Counted from the stretch's first letter, positions 33,440-44,694 are shown. The stretch: DNA of 64,000 nt from Selaginella moellendorffii (GCF_000143415.4 NW_003314292.1:443178-507177), one strand, 5' to 3'. The notes: a model not told the origin generated them from the letters alone. Numbers and translations are program-made.

Positions 33440-34128
33440 CTAATAAGTATGACCAATTTCACCACACGCCCAGTGAACATCACGGCCACGACCACGTCCT
33501 CGCCCTTGTCCTTGGACTCGAGCAATAGCAGCATCAACTTCCATTGGAACAGGACCATCACCCATAGGAAGTGAAGCTGAAAGACGTGTAACGAGAAGTG
33601 GAAAAGGCGACGTTTCATAATGTTGTGCCAAGTGAAGAGTATCATCAAGGGTGGTGGGAGCAAGTGCATGCACAAGACCGACAAGATCCTGACAAAGTGC
33701 TAGCCACAACATTCATAGCTTAATTCGCTCTGCTCTGCATGAAGCAAAAGACTTCGAAAACAAACGCTAAATTGCATCATCGACTCAAATGGCCCTTGGC
33801 GAAGACGATGCAATTGTTGAAAAGCATCATCACAGTCGTCGGTATGTTCGAAAGTGCGTTTGAAGACGTCTGGGAGAACATTCCAATCCCCACGAGTGGC
33901 TGCGCTCAAACCATTGTACCACTGCAATGCTATCCCTTGAAGACACATGGGAAACTCATGCAAACGTCGAGCATCATCCCAAAAATAATATGTGGCAATC
34001 ACTATGAAGTGATCGAACCAATGGTATACATCATCCCCAGGATTCCCACAAAAGAACTTTAGCTGAATACAAGGATTGGCACCAAAAGTAGGAGGAGTTG
34101 TACCACGTGCCATGAATGCTACCATCAA
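33440..34128 (-). pseudogene. gag remnant of the LTR element
   Basis: The frame from 34128 has the retrotransposon gag fold: F-x-G-N-P-G-D-D-V-Y-H-W-F, then L-Q-G-I-A-L-Q-W-Y-N-G-L, then W-N-V-L-P-D-V-F-K-R-T-F-E. A second, overlapping frame down to 33440 holds the basic G-R-G-R-G-R linker and a damaged zinc knuckle (H-W-A-C-G-E-I-G-H) that lacks its first Cys. A frame change separates the two pieces. Confidence 0.83.
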
Positions 34129-34451
34129 CTGAGTTTAGTTGTTCAATTACAAGTGCATAGCATCAAGCAATTGTACCAACTGTTTCTCTAGAGTCAAAGG
34201 AGGAGATTGTTAATCTGCCATAAAGACGAACGAAAAAAGAGCAAAAGAAAAAAAATGATAAAAAGTTAGAAGGACATGGTAGATCTAGATAATGTAAAAA
34301 GCTAGATCTAAACCAAAATCCTAAAAGGAAAGAACAAAAGAAAGGAAATGGAAAAAGCTAGATTTAAATGATGCAAAAATTAGATCTAAACCAAAATCCC
34401 AAATCCAAACACTCCTCAGGGACAATCAAAGGTGCCCCTCACCTCCACTAG

Positions 34452-34616
34452 TGTGAATGCTTGGAATATGGAAAGGGAATATAGAAAATGTGCATATCCA
34501 TTAGCCCAAAAAACCCTAGATTGTATACAGGAGCGAAGGGTCTGGATTGAAACCAATCCAACGGTTTTATGCTAATATTAGCATACGGCATAATAGCCGT
34601 ACACTTGGCCCTCACA
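34452..34616 (-). repeat. 5' LTR of the Ty3/gypsy-type element
   Basis: 165 bp, the partner of 28037-28213. The terminal TGTG and CACA and the first 60 and last 30 bp are nearly identical to the other copy; the middle has diverged and lost about 12 bp. Confidence 0.88.
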
Positions 34617-36215
34617 AATTTACTTATTAAATTCTTTAAAGAAACAATTTCAATAAATATTCATAACGATCAAAGAATAAGTGAATTCAAATTTTTGAAG
34701 GAAAAATGTATTTAGTAAAACTCTTCAGTTATTAGTGAAATGCATTTTAGATAACACGTTATAGTTTAAAATTATCATCTAAATTCAAGCAGATAACAAA
34801 TATAAATTATATGATGTATAATCTGCTATTTTATTCGAGTTGTAAGGAAGAGGTCGTTTGTGAATTCCTTTTAAAGTAATGCAAAAATAAACTTAAAAAA
34901 CTTCAAGATTCTAAATTTCAAGAAATTCAAAAGGATGTAAAATTTACATAGTATAATAATATGTTATATAAAACTTCAAATAAATTTGTTATGTAATTTT
35001 TGGTAATAAAAATCTATATCAGTTCCTATAAAGAGTAAATATTAATTTAAAAAATAACAATTTGGTTTACTTTTTTATAAAAGAAAGCAAAAATTCTAAA
35101 GATCTCAAGTAACTACATTTTTATGAACTTTTCATTAGCATATTGATGCCTTTGCTATATATAATTCTTTGAACTATTGTTAAATTTTATGACGAAGTTA
35201 TTTTAATCATTTGATTGCATGATTAGTAAAGCGTTTCTTCAACACTGGTGACTTAGATAATTTTTTAATTCTATAAAATAATTAAATTATATTTTTTCTT
35301 TATTATCAATGAAAAAAGCTAGTAGCCTTGCTTTCAATTTTTAATTCCATTTAAGAGGTATAGATTGAAAACATGTTAAAAAACTTTTAGATATAATTTT
35401 TCCTATTTAAAATTAAAAATGAGTTTTTTTTCTTTTTTAAGATAAAGACTTCAAGTTTTATGCAAAACATGTAAAAAAAAAGAAGGTAAAAATAGAGAAA
35501 AAAAATTATAAAAATTGCAATATTTATTGTGATTAGTAAATAAATGAATTTAAAGGTTTTTATAAATAGTAAATATTAATTTAAAATAATAATTTAATTT
35601 TACCTTCTTTTATATGAAGGCCATGACTATAAAGAGCCCAAGTATAATTATAATTTTCATGATTTTCTTTCTATTCCCTATATTTACTTCTTTATTCTTC
35701 TCTACTTCTTCCAGATGAATTTGAAGTCTTTATCTGAAAAAAGAAAAAAATCTCTTTTATTTGTTTTAAATAGAAAAACTATACCTAGAAAAAAAGTCAA
35801 CATATCTTTTCTCAAGTTGGATCCAAAATCGAAACAAATGTTATTATATAATGATTAAGCTCTTTTAACAAAAAAAAACACAATTTACTTGTTTTATAAA
35901 TAAAAAGGCTACTTTTACAATAAACTATTTCTTGAATTGATTGCTAAGTTTTATGAAAAAACCATCTTAGTCAATTTTCATTGCGATCAGAAAAGAAATG
36001 AATGTAAAAGTTCTTGTAAGAAATAAGTATGAAATCTAGAAGTTGAAAGACCCCAAATATAACCACAAATTTCATGATTTTTTTCTTCTTCTCTATAATT
36101 ACCTCCTTTTTCTTTTCTACTTCTTTTATACAAAACTTTATCTGAAAAAAGATAAAAAAAACTCTTTCTTTTTCTATGGAACTCTAAGCTACTTAGATCT
36201 CAATTCCTGAGTATT
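34617..36215. repeat. AT-rich repeat block, right part
   Basis: About 1.6 kb of AT-rich DNA without coding frames. It has at least three diverged copies of the motif seen at 27770: a strong one at 35570-35740 and weaker ones at 35025-35140 and 36000-36150. TTTGAAGTCTTTATCTGAAAA recurs. The left part of the same block lies across the LTR element. Confidence 0.65.
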
Positions 36216-36410
36216 GCTGGAGATGCTTTTCCTCTTTCTTCCACAAGAGACTTTGAAGTGATGGTTGTTTGTTAATACTGCAATTTTCTTTCTTTGTTCC
36301 ATTTACTTCATTGTTTTCATTCATTTCTCAGTATTTGGTTCTGCATCTCATAAAATAACACAGGTTTGTATTTTCTTTTGGTCTTTAGGAACTCAATCTA
36401 ATCTTAATTT
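36216..36410 (+). repeat. diverged copy of the 3' end and flank of the CR4-like kinase gene
   Basis: Segments such as CTTTTCCTCTTTCTTCCAC, then GAAGTGATGGTTGT, and later ACAGGTTTGTATTTTCTTTTGG appear in the same order as at 25826-26095, the last codons and 3' flank of the kinase gene. The coding frame is lost. It indicates a duplicated block that also borders the cysteine-rich pseudogene. Confidence 0.55.
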
Positions 36411-36539
36411 TATGATTGATAATTCAATCAATTATTACTGAGACATGTGGGATGACAACGTCCTCCAAGTCTGGAACGAGATCTTCCACTATGCATGGAG
36501 CATTGCCTCCCAGCTCCATAACCACCTGTAAGAGGACAT

Positions 36540-36920
36540 GTTTTTATTGTATGTTCAGGACTGACAAGAGTTGTGGGTGGAACTTATGGGTGCATGCAAG
36601 ACTGAGAAGAAGGCAAAGAGTACCAGTGCTCCCAACGGATATGGGTGCATGCAACTGTGTGAGCCACCTAAGAACTACTCATGCTGCCTCAAGAATGGAT
36701 ATGGCTGCATGTGGCTTTGCAGGAATGGTGTGGAGCGCACTACTAGAATGGCTATGGCTGCACCAAGATGTGCCCCAAGAGAGTCACTTCTGGAAAGAGG
36801 TCAATGTCCAAGCGCTCTATGGTGTCGACCACCCATAAACTTTCGAAGACATCAATGTGTGTATGTGTGCTACTATAGATCTATGGCAGCCAGCTTTAAA
36901 TAAAAACTCCGATTTTCTTT
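36540..36920 (+). pseudogene. decayed copy of the cysteine-rich repeat peptide gene
   Basis: One frame reads N-G-Y-G-C-M-Q-L-C, then N-Y-S-C-C-L-K-N-G-Y-G-C-M-W-L-C, matching repeats 1 and 2 of the intact gene at 46257-46745. Repeat 1 has lost its leading C-C. An ~11-nt deletion before repeat 3 shifts the frame, after which N-G-Y-G-C-T-K-M-C-P-K continues in another frame. The 3' flank (CTATAGATCTATGGC, then AAATAAAAACTC, then CTCCGATTTTCTTTTC) also matches the intact gene's 3' UTR, so this is a genomic duplicate and not a chance hit. Exons 1 and 2 were not found. Confidence 0.85.
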
Positions 36921-37842
36921 TCTGAGTCTCGAGCTTAAAATCCACTTCCTTCTTTCAAGATACCCCGTGAAGTTTGCTTTTCAATCAAATTGATTGTGTG
37001 ATTGTGTCCAGTTCCAAAGCAGGAGTTTCTACAAAAGATCAAAGGTGAATAGATTCAAGCATGTATAAATAAAACAAGCCTTTCTCATTTTCATAGCTCC
37101 TTTTAGATGTGCCATTGGTGAATCGTGATTCCCATTGTTGGCAAGGGGGGATCGCCTCATGCAGCAGAATTGCGAACTTTGAGCATCAGATCGTCGTAAT
37201 GCTTTATTTCCGAGGATCTACGCCCCCAAATTTCATGATCAACTTTGAAACTCTTGGATCGAAATTTCGATACGATCAAAAGCTTCTTGATGTTCTTGGT
37301 GATATTTCCAAAGTATGTTTATAAATATTTAGTGAATTTAAGCAGTTTTAATAGAATGCTGCCAACTTGCAAACAATTGCAGCATTACATTGTGAAAAGC
37401 TCCGCAATGTTTTCTAAATGTCCTAAACTACACCATTAAACTCTTGTGGCCTGATGCTGGCTGCAGCAACAATCTGCTGGGGAGAAATGCCTGATGCAAT
37501 CCCAATTCTTTGTCAAACGAAAGAATTGAGCCATTCAAGTTCGTAAGCTCCACCTTCCTACAAAGTCCTCAAACATCCTCTAAGAACTGGACTGCATTGC
37601 CAATGAACCGGAGTATGAGGTTCGTGCCATTCTCGATTCCAAAATCCTTCCTCAAAACCACCAACTGCCCAGAAGTTCGTGGCTTTGGTTGCTGGAGCGC
37701 ATGTAGCTTGTGGAATAGCAGCTTAAGGTCTGCTGGGGAGGTGAAAGGAGTAGTTTTAAAAGCTGTCGTAGCTTCTCCTCAAGCTTGTAGTGACACTGCT
37801 TTTGCCGGCGTATAGATTTTCGGGAAGTCTCGAGATGGCTGT
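36921..37842. other. intergenic, with a possible chromodomain scrap
   Basis: No gene recognised. On the plus strand at about 37602-37645 a frame reads E-P-E-Y-E-V-R-A-I-L-D-S-K-I, which resembles the start of a chromovirus integrase chromodomain, and stops soon after. Only a short relic, if real. Confidence 0.3.
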
Positions 37843-40280
37843 TTAGTCTGATTCCCATCTGATGTGCTTGGGAACCGAGGGCGGCTTTGGAGCGTCGAGA
37901 CTTCCTTCCAGATGTCGTTTGCGTGTATCACTTTGCCAGCCTTCAGGGCTTGGAGGAGCCTTGGCAATCCATGGATCCTGTGCTGCCAAAACCATACGCA
38001 CTACTCCTTGCAATTCTCTCAAGCCCCTCATGCTCGAGCTTGTCACCACCATGCCGTCAAACGCCACACACGCATTTGGATAGCTGGTCACATCAATCTC
38101 CACAACCTGTAAAACGAAAGAAAAACAACATTAAAACTTGGCTTGTCCGAAGGTGAATCCATCCATACCTTGGGATACCTCTGGCTGAAGTGCGTCAAGA
38201 TGACTTGCTCCGCTTGCATTCGACTTCCAACTTGCAGAGCCTCGCTCACGGTACAGTGCCGTTTCTTCCGAGCGTGACTTTCCAAGCAATCCTCAAACGT
38301 GGCCTCGTGAATGAGCAGCGTGCAGCCGGCTCCAGCTTGAATGAGCCGGTCCGAAGGTCGGGTGTCACCCGAGTAAACCAAGTGCCATCCAGTTTGTCCG
38401 TGTAGCACCAGACCATAGGCCTCGTAGCAGTGATTAACGGGAACACTGGCAATGCTCTTCAGCTGTAGAGTCTCTAGGACACGTCCAAGGTGGTGCGAGC
38501 CTTCAAATTCTTCGAAGTGCATCACTACGAAAGCTGGTAATGGAAAACCCGACTGTGCGTGAGCATTGCAAACCTGATAAGCAAAAATGATATGAGGAAT
38601 TCGCAGTCCTTGTCATGAAGCAAGAAAAGAAGAAACCTGTACCTCAGTAAGCCACTTTACGACGGCAGTGGATCCAATAACCAGTAGGGGCTTTGTTCTC
38701 TCCCGTGCTTGCGAGCAAACAATGGCCACAGCTCCCAGGACATGGTCGGCATGTTTGTGGGATAACCACAGACACTCGATAGAGTTGACGGCTTCCAAAG
38801 CTTTGGCCTCGCCGTAACTCCTGAAAATCTGTCCGAGCACGCCTTCACCAGCATCGAGCAGCATTGCAGCGGAGCCTCGGAGACGAAGTAAAACACCACT
38901 GCTTCCCCGGTACTTACTCGGCTCTGCCGAGCCCGTGCCGAAAAACTGCACCTCAAAGTCATCGCTCGAGCACACTGCTGTGCGGCTTTGTCCACAACTC
39001 TTGCGTAGCATACTTCGTTTCATGGCTCTTGCCACGAGCTGGTTGGAACTGCAACGCTGGCTCTCCATGTTGAGAAGTTTGTCTCTGAGCCAAGGCTGCA
39101 GTTTTAAGAGGTCCTCTTGATAGTTCGTGAAGTTGAAGTTTTCGATACATTTCGAGTGATCCATGCGCACGACAATGTCACCGCAGCTTCCCCGTTCCAA
39201 AACTATCCGCGAAAGAAGGTGACCACTTGTAAGGCTTGAACGTTTCGCTGCTGAAGGCTCGCACTCATTGCAGTTAGCTGGGATGGGAAAGAACTTCTTG
39301 CTAACCATGTTGAGCATCGCTGTGGTTCGTAAGGAAGCCTGGAATCCATACTGCGGCGAGCTTGCATTAACCAGGACATGGAACGACTGATAATTCTCAA
39401 TCCATCTGCTGTACTCTTCAGACGTCACCACTGGTCCCGGGCTCAAATGAATCACTGCTGCTATTCCTTGCGGGTGCTGCTCGCAGTGCAAGATGGCATC
39501 GGCTTCCATACCAGACAACGTCGAACAGTCTGGGATATCCAGTATGAGCAAAGAAGAATTAAGCTTCTTCAAGTAAAAAGTATACCCGAGGACAGTGGTG
39601 ACAGGAGAAGAACCTGGAGCTGTACAATCCGCAATGCTGTGGTTGCCTCTGGTATCTCTGACGAAAACAGGATTGGAGTCTTCATCGAGCTCAGGCAAGA
39701 GATCTTCCTCATGATGCCGAGAGAAAGATGCGTTTTGCTGGTAAACACAAGACTGGCAGCGGTTTCCCGACGCCAGAATGGGGAAGATAACGACATACTC
39801 GTCTTCAAAAACAGGTACGTTTCCCTCTGTCCATTCACTGACAAAAACCTGTAAGAAGCTGGGATCAGTTTTGCAGTAGCCACTTAAAATGCAAACTTGA
39901 AACTCACTTTTGGATGCCGCCAGCGAAAGATGTGACGAAGTGCGTGAACAAACGCAGCAGAACCCCGTGGCCCAGTCACTTCTAGTTTTTCGTGACCATC
40001 TTGAGCGAGCCTTAGAATGAGACCACCGATGCCACCCTGTGCCAAAAACAGAATCAAGTCATAGGTGATGGCAAGTCCGAAAACTTACAGCTGCAACTGG
40101 ACGAATCGAAGTAAGCACAAGGCAAGACAGCTTTGCACAAGGCCGAATCCTGTGCTCCAGAACAAGTCGACTAAAGCCCTCTGGAACATTCACCAGGTAC
40201 TGGCCTGCTCCTCCGCCATGCGACAGCAGCAATGAAGGACCGACTCCATCGCCACTAGCATTCAAAATCGTGACTTCCAT
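37843..40280 (-). CDS. tRNase Z, long form (ELAC2 type), 731 aa
   Basis: Endonuclease that removes the 3' trailer of pre-tRNAs. Exons (minus strand) are 40280-40089, 40036-39908, 39848-38643, 38573-38169 and 38106-37843, all phase 0. Long tRNase Z has an inactive N-terminal half and an active C-terminal half; both are present. In the C half: F-G-T-G-S-A-E-P-S-K-Y-R, the zinc motif S-H-K-H-A-D-H (His 471, His 473, Asp 475, His 476), a His at about 557, Asp about 579 in Y-S-G-D-T-R-P-S, the H-E-A-T box (about 598-601) and I-L-T-H-F-S-Q-R-Y (His about 637). All metal ligands are there. The N half starts M-E-V-T-I-L-N-A-S-G-D-G. No clear transit peptide, so a nuclear or cytosolic form is likely. 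Head of gene is 54 bp from the PPR gene's 3' end. Confidence 0.94.
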
Positions 40281-40333
40281 CGCCTAAAACCCAAAACCTA
40301 GTTCAAAACTTCTCTGCAAAACGGGCGAGTTAG

Positions 40334-42727
40334 CTAGGAGAAAACAAAGAGAGATGACTTATTGCGTGACAGTTCGTTCTTGGAGGCTGAAGCAGCGTAT
40401 ATGTTCGACATAAGCATGCACGCCGTTTCCTCCTCCTCTTCAGTGTCCGCTTTCATCCTTTTCGCCCGCTCGGTGTCCGAATGGATTTTACAGGCACCCA
40501 GGATCGTCGTCCATGCCACTGGAGTTGGCTCATACGGCATTCCACCCAGTAGCTCCTCGGCCTCTTTCAGCCTTCCAGCTCTTCCCAGAACATCAACCAT
40601 TCCAACGTAGTGCTCCACGCCTGGTGCCAATCCAAAGTCTCTCCTCATCGACACAAAGTAGTCTCGGCCCTCGTCCACCAAGCCCAGGTGGCTGCACGCT
40701 TGTAGCACTGTCGTGAATATAATCTCGTCCAGCGCCATGCTCTCGAGTGCCATGCACCAGAACGTCTCCAGTGCCTCGTTGTTGAAGCCATGCTTTGCAT
40801 AGCCGGAGAAGAGTGCAGTCCATGTAGCCACGTCTCTCTTCACCATGTCGTCAAACACCGCTCTAGCTTCTCCAAGGCTTCCACACTTGCTGTACATGTC
40901 TACCAGCGAGTTCTGGACGACCGGGTCTCCGTCAAAACCATCTCGGACGATTTCCCTGTGAACCACCATTCCGTCTGCCAGGGCTCCCATGCCTGTGCAT
41001 GCGTTTATGACGCTAGCGTACGTAAAGCCATCCGGTCTCACGTCCCAAGTCTCCATCTCGTGATAAAGGTCGAGCGCCTTCTCCGGATGGCCACCTTGAG
41101 CATACGCCGAGATCATCATTGTCACTAGGATCGTGTCCTTTTGAGGTGTCAAGTCGAACATCCGCCTCACTTCCTCCAGATTGGCACACTTGAGGTACAT
41201 GTTGAGCAGAGAGTTTTTAATCACAAAGTCCAGCTCCATCTTCTCGGATAGAATCCGAGCGTGAATCTCCCGGCCCTTCGCGAGAGATCCCACGCTCGAG
41301 CATGCGCGGAGAACGCTCGCATATACGTACGCGTCGGGCTTCTCCACTCTAGCAATCATCTGTTCGTAGAGCTCCAGAGCCTCGGACGAATGACCATCTT
41401 GGGAGAAGGCCACGATCATCGTAGTCCAGGCAACCACGTCCTTGTTGGAGATCCTGTCAAAGACTTGCTTCGCGTCCTTGAGGCTCTTGCACTTGGCGTA
41501 CATGTTGACGAGGGCGCTGCTCACAACCACGTCGAGCTCACTGCCTCCAGCTCGCAGCCTCTCGTGAACAGCCTTTCCCTGTTCCAAGTCCCCGAGCCTC
41601 GAGCATGCGTCCAAGACGCTGGCAAACACGAACAAGTCCGGCCTCACTCCTTCCAGATCCATCCGCCTGTAAAACTCCAGCGCCTCCTTGAAGCTCTCGT
41701 GCCGGACGAGCGCTGCAACCATGGAGCTCCAAGAGATCACGTCTCTCCTCACTCCCATGCTGTTAAACACCTCCCTGGCCTCGTCCAATCTCCCACACTT
41801 GGAAAGCATGTCGAGCAGCGAGTTAAGCACTGGAGTCGTGGCTTCCAGTCCCTCGGACACCACCCTCTTGTAGAACAATCTCCCCTCCTCCGCAGCTCCC
41901 AGGTCCGAGCAAGCTCCAAGAACACACGACACCGTGAAAGCGTTTGGCGCTACGTCCATGGCCTTGAAAAGCTCCATCGCTTGCCGGGGATGCCCAGTGT
42001 GGGCATACGCTGCGATCATGGCAGTCCAAGCCACTGTATCCCTGTAGCTCATCCTGTCGAAAACTTCTCTTGCTCGATCCACGCTGCCACACCTCGAGTA
42101 CATTCCAATTAGCCCGGTTGCCACCACGATATCTGATCCACAGCCACAATCCACGATGTGAGAATGGATTCTCATGCCGGTAGGGAGATCCCCGGGCTCC
42201 AAGCAAGCCGCGAGGATCCCCGAGAAGAAGAAACTAGTCGGTCTTACCTTGGCGGTGTCCATCGCTCGGTAGAAATTCAGCGCCTCGCGCATTTGCCCGT
42301 TCTGGGTGTAAGCCATGATCATCATCGTCCACGAGAAGCTGTTCTTGGCATCGATCGCCTCGAAAGCCTCCCTGGCAAGATCCGGAGCGCCGCATTTCCC
42401 ATACATCTGGACAAGGAGGTTGCCGATGAGTGTGCTGCCGCTGTGATCGCTGCCTAGGACCCTCGCGTGGATCCGCTTGCTCGCCTCCAGGTCCCTGGAG
42501 ATCCCGCATTTCCGTATCAGCGCCGAGAAATCCATGAGGCCGACGCTCCTCTTGCGCTCGTCGAGAACCTCCTCCGCAAGTTTTGCCCACACGAGGAGAT
42601 TCTCTACCTGGAGACGCTTGAATCCGGCGATCCAGGAGAGGTAGCTTCCGGACAGCGATCGGAGCGGCTTGCCGGCGTGCCTGCCGAAGGAGACGATCGT
42701 CTCCCCGGCCCCGATGGAGGTATCCAT
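40334..42727 (-). CDS. PLS-class pentatricopeptide repeat protein with an unusual N-terminal module (797 aa)
   Basis: Single exon. About six P-L-S sets span residues ~70-740, with repeated W-T-x-M-I-x-A-Y, L-x-x-M-Y-x-K-C-G and A-R-E-V-F-D blocks. PPR proteins bind organellar RNA. The C-terminus has a short E1-like motif (W-T-T-I-L-G-A-C-K-I-H) and then degenerates. There is no E+ or DYW domain, so it cannot deaminate by itself. Residues ~9-55 (V-S-F-G-R-H-A-G-K-P-L, S-Y-L-S-W-I, W-A-K-L-A-E-E-V-L) resemble the small F-G-K-x-K-G-K / S-Y-L-x-W domain found as separate plant proteins, an unusual fusion. The ATG at 42727 is the first in frame; upstream the frame opens only with TTG. No obvious transit peptide before the N-terminal module. 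Confidence 0.88.
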   Translation of the reverse strand: MDTSIGAGETIVSFGRHAGKPLRSLSGSYLSWIAGFKRLQVENLLVWAKLAEEVLDERKRSVGLMDFSALIRKCGISRDLEASKRIHARVLGSDHSGSTLIGNLLVQMYGKCGAPDLAREAFEAIDAKNSFSWTMMIMAYTQNGQMREALNFYRAMDTAKVRPTSFFFSGILAACLEPGDLPTGMRIHSHIVDCGCGSDIVVATGLIGMYSRCGSVDRAREVFDRMSYRDTVAWTAMIAAYAHTGHPRQAMELFKAMDVAPNAFTVSCVLGACSDLGAAEEGRLFYKRVVSEGLEATTPVLNSLLDMLSKCGRLDEAREVFNSMGVRRDVISWSSMVAALVRHESFKEALEFYRRMDLEGVRPDLFVFASVLDACSRLGDLEQGKAVHERLRAGGSELDVVVSSALVNMYAKCKSLKDAKQVFDRISNKDVVAWTTMIVAFSQDGHSSEALELYEQMIARVEKPDAYVYASVLRACSSVGSLAKGREIHARILSEKMELDFVIKNSLLNMYLKCANLEEVRRMFDLTPQKDTILVTMMISAYAQGGHPEKALDLYHEMETWDVRPDGFTYASVINACTGMGALADGMVVHREIVRDGFDGDPVVQNSLVDMYSKCGSLGEARAVFDDMVKRDVATWTALFSGYAKHGFNNEALETFWCMALESMALDEIIFTTVLQACSHLGLVDEGRDYFVSMRRDFGLAPGVEHYVGMVDVLGRAGRLKEAEELLGGMPYEPTPVAWTTILGACKIHSDTERAKRMKADTEEEEETACMLMSNIYAASASKNELSRNKSSLFVFS

Positions 42728-42836
42728 AATCCCAAGAGCCCTAAATTTTCTTTCATTCAAAGGAGCTACATTGGAGCGCCATAGAAGCGCTCTCTTCCAG
42801 GTATTCAACTAGGCGATCGATCACTCCAGGGCATTC

Positions 42837-44313
42837 TCACGGGCACTGGCATTGCGATGGTGAATACGCCCAGGGTGATGGGATTGGGAATGGGGATAGG
42901 ATCTGCGGAGGCGGTGAGATCGTGGAATTTGGGTCTGGTTCTTGAGGCGATGCCGGTGGCAAGACATCCGGGTCTGGTTCTTGAGACGATCGAGGTGGAG
43001 AGGATGGAGAGAGATCTGGAGCGAAGATTTCGGGTTGTTCTTGAGGAGGTGCCGGTGGGGAATGGGATCTTTGAGACACTGATGGAGGAAGGACCAAAAC
43101 CACGTAGTTTGGTGTTGCTGCCGATGGAGGAGAAGGATTTGTAGAGGGCGCTGGTGATGGATTCGTGTCCTCGTATGCTCGATCAAGTGGTGGAGGAGCT
43201 GGAGTTGTGTCTGCTACACCAGTTGTTGGCGACAACGATGGAGAAGATGATGAGCTTGGTGGCGATACTGGGACTTCTTGATCGGGACTTTGCGGGAGAA
43301 ATGCTTCGGTGGGAGCTTGGCTTTGCGAGTCCGAAGGAGAAAGTTGTGGGGATTCTTCCGGGGTTTCTACAAGAGGTGGTGGTACCGCCGGAGCTTCTGT
43401 CAAAGAAGGTGATGGGCTTGAAGTGCCATCTTGTCCGGGCCGAGGACGAAGAAATAGATCAGATGGGGATGGTTCCTCCGGTGGCTGTGACAGTGGAGTA
43501 AGAGACTGCGAAGGTGCGACTGGGAATTCTCGAGAAGATGGTAGACTTTGCAGCGGAGAGAATGCCGGTGACAAGTCTGGGCTTTCGGCTGGGCTTTCGG
43601 CTGGAGGACTGGCTTCCTTGACAACAGGTTTAGCGATGGATGCTGCTGGAGCTGTTACGGTCGCCGATGGAGATGGAGCAAGAGCAGCGTCTTGGTGACG
43701 AGAACTTTTATGCTCAGAATGGTGCCCGTGGTCCGGGCTTTTGTGCCGTGACTGGTGATGGTGGGAGCGTTTATGGCCGTGGTGGCGATTGTGGTGGTGA
43801 GACTTTTTGGGATGGGAGACTTGAGGCGGCGATGCAGAAGCACTGGGACATTGTTCCGGTTGGAAGACAAAAGCCGCGACGTGCCGGCTGCCTCTGGTTT
43901 GCGCGAAATCTATATCCACCTCTCGACCATCTTGAGGTACAGCATTGTCGCAAGACCGTGGAAGTGAGCTCGTTATCACGCTCAGGCTGCATTTGGCACT
44001 CGGGTTTCTGAGATGAGCCACGAACTCGCCACTGGACCGGGTGTGGATGATCCTGGATCGATTGGTATCGGCACAGATCAGGTTGAGATAGACTCCTGCA
44101 AGGAAAAGAGAAGAGGCAGCGAGACTAGAAGAGAGAAGCTCGAAGTATACCTTTGAGTCCTTGCTGGGAGTGAGAGCAGTCACGGCAAACGACCGTACCC
44201 GTGAGCGCTACGTGCGAGTTTCTCTGGTGGTCATGGCGAACCTCCCTGCTAGAAACAAGCAGGCACGCTTGGAGGAGGACTGCTAGGATCAAACTGGCTC
44301 GAGCAAGCTCCAT
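42837..44313 (-). CDS. Ole e 1-domain histidine/proline-rich protein E (473 aa)
   Basis: Exon 1 is 44313-44151 and exon 2 is 44095-42837, phase 1. The signal peptide starts M-E-L-A-R-A-S-L-I-L-A-V-L-L. The Ole e 1 domain reads L-T-G-T-V-V-C-R-D-C, Q-G-L-K, intron, G-V-Y-L-N-L-I-C, then K-C-S-L-S and S-C-D. A His/Lys/Ser tract (about 150-195) follows, and then ~270 residues of S/P/A/E-rich low complexity with many A-P-S-P, S-P-P and P-P-P motifs. It ends Q-C-Q-C-P. Acidic residues in the P-rich part set it apart from relatives B and C. Secreted wall protein by inference. Confidence 0.87.
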
Positions 44314-44694
44314 CTTCTTTGGCAACAGTGTAGAGGTAAAAACTCGGTTTTTATGGCTCGATCGATTGGTTCTACCCATGACATCTTCTTTGCATGCAGG
44401 CTCTAGGACGTGTGGGATCGACGTGAAGCATTTGATATCACCACCTAATTTTCCAGGCCGCTGGTGGTGATCCAAATCGATAAGTTTGATCAAGCAGGAA
44501 AAACAAGCGCTTTCTCGATGCATGGTTCCATCAAGGCAAGTGGTCGTCGGGTAATTCACTATCCAATGCCAATTCCCGTTGTCTTGATCTTCCTTTCGAT
44601 TTTCTCCAGGTTTATGGTGAGGGCGAGAGGGTGCTAAAGTTCAAATTTTTAAATTGTAATCAGTGATACTTTTGTTCTAGGGTTCTTCGCGGGG

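Larger units (their letters stand above)
28037..34616 (-). mobile_element. degenerate Ty3/gypsy-type LTR retrotransposon, minus orientation
   Basis: Two direct repeats bound the element (28037-28213 and 34452-34616), each TGTG...CACA. The 4 bp AATT flanks both sides as a candidate target-site duplication. A purine-rich tract lies just inside the left LTR when read on the minus strand (28214-28228). On the minus strand the order is gag, protease, reverse transcriptase, RNase H, integrase, which is Ty3/gypsy order. Many stops and frame changes mean it cannot be autonomous. LTR divergence is visible by eye, so the insertion is not recent. The 1.8 kb between the integrase end (about 30050) and the left LTR is not retroviral-like and holds a minisatellite. 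Confidence 0.88.

Noticed and set aside
42728-42808. upstream extension of the PPR gene
   Set aside because: It would need a TTG start; the first ATG is at 42727.
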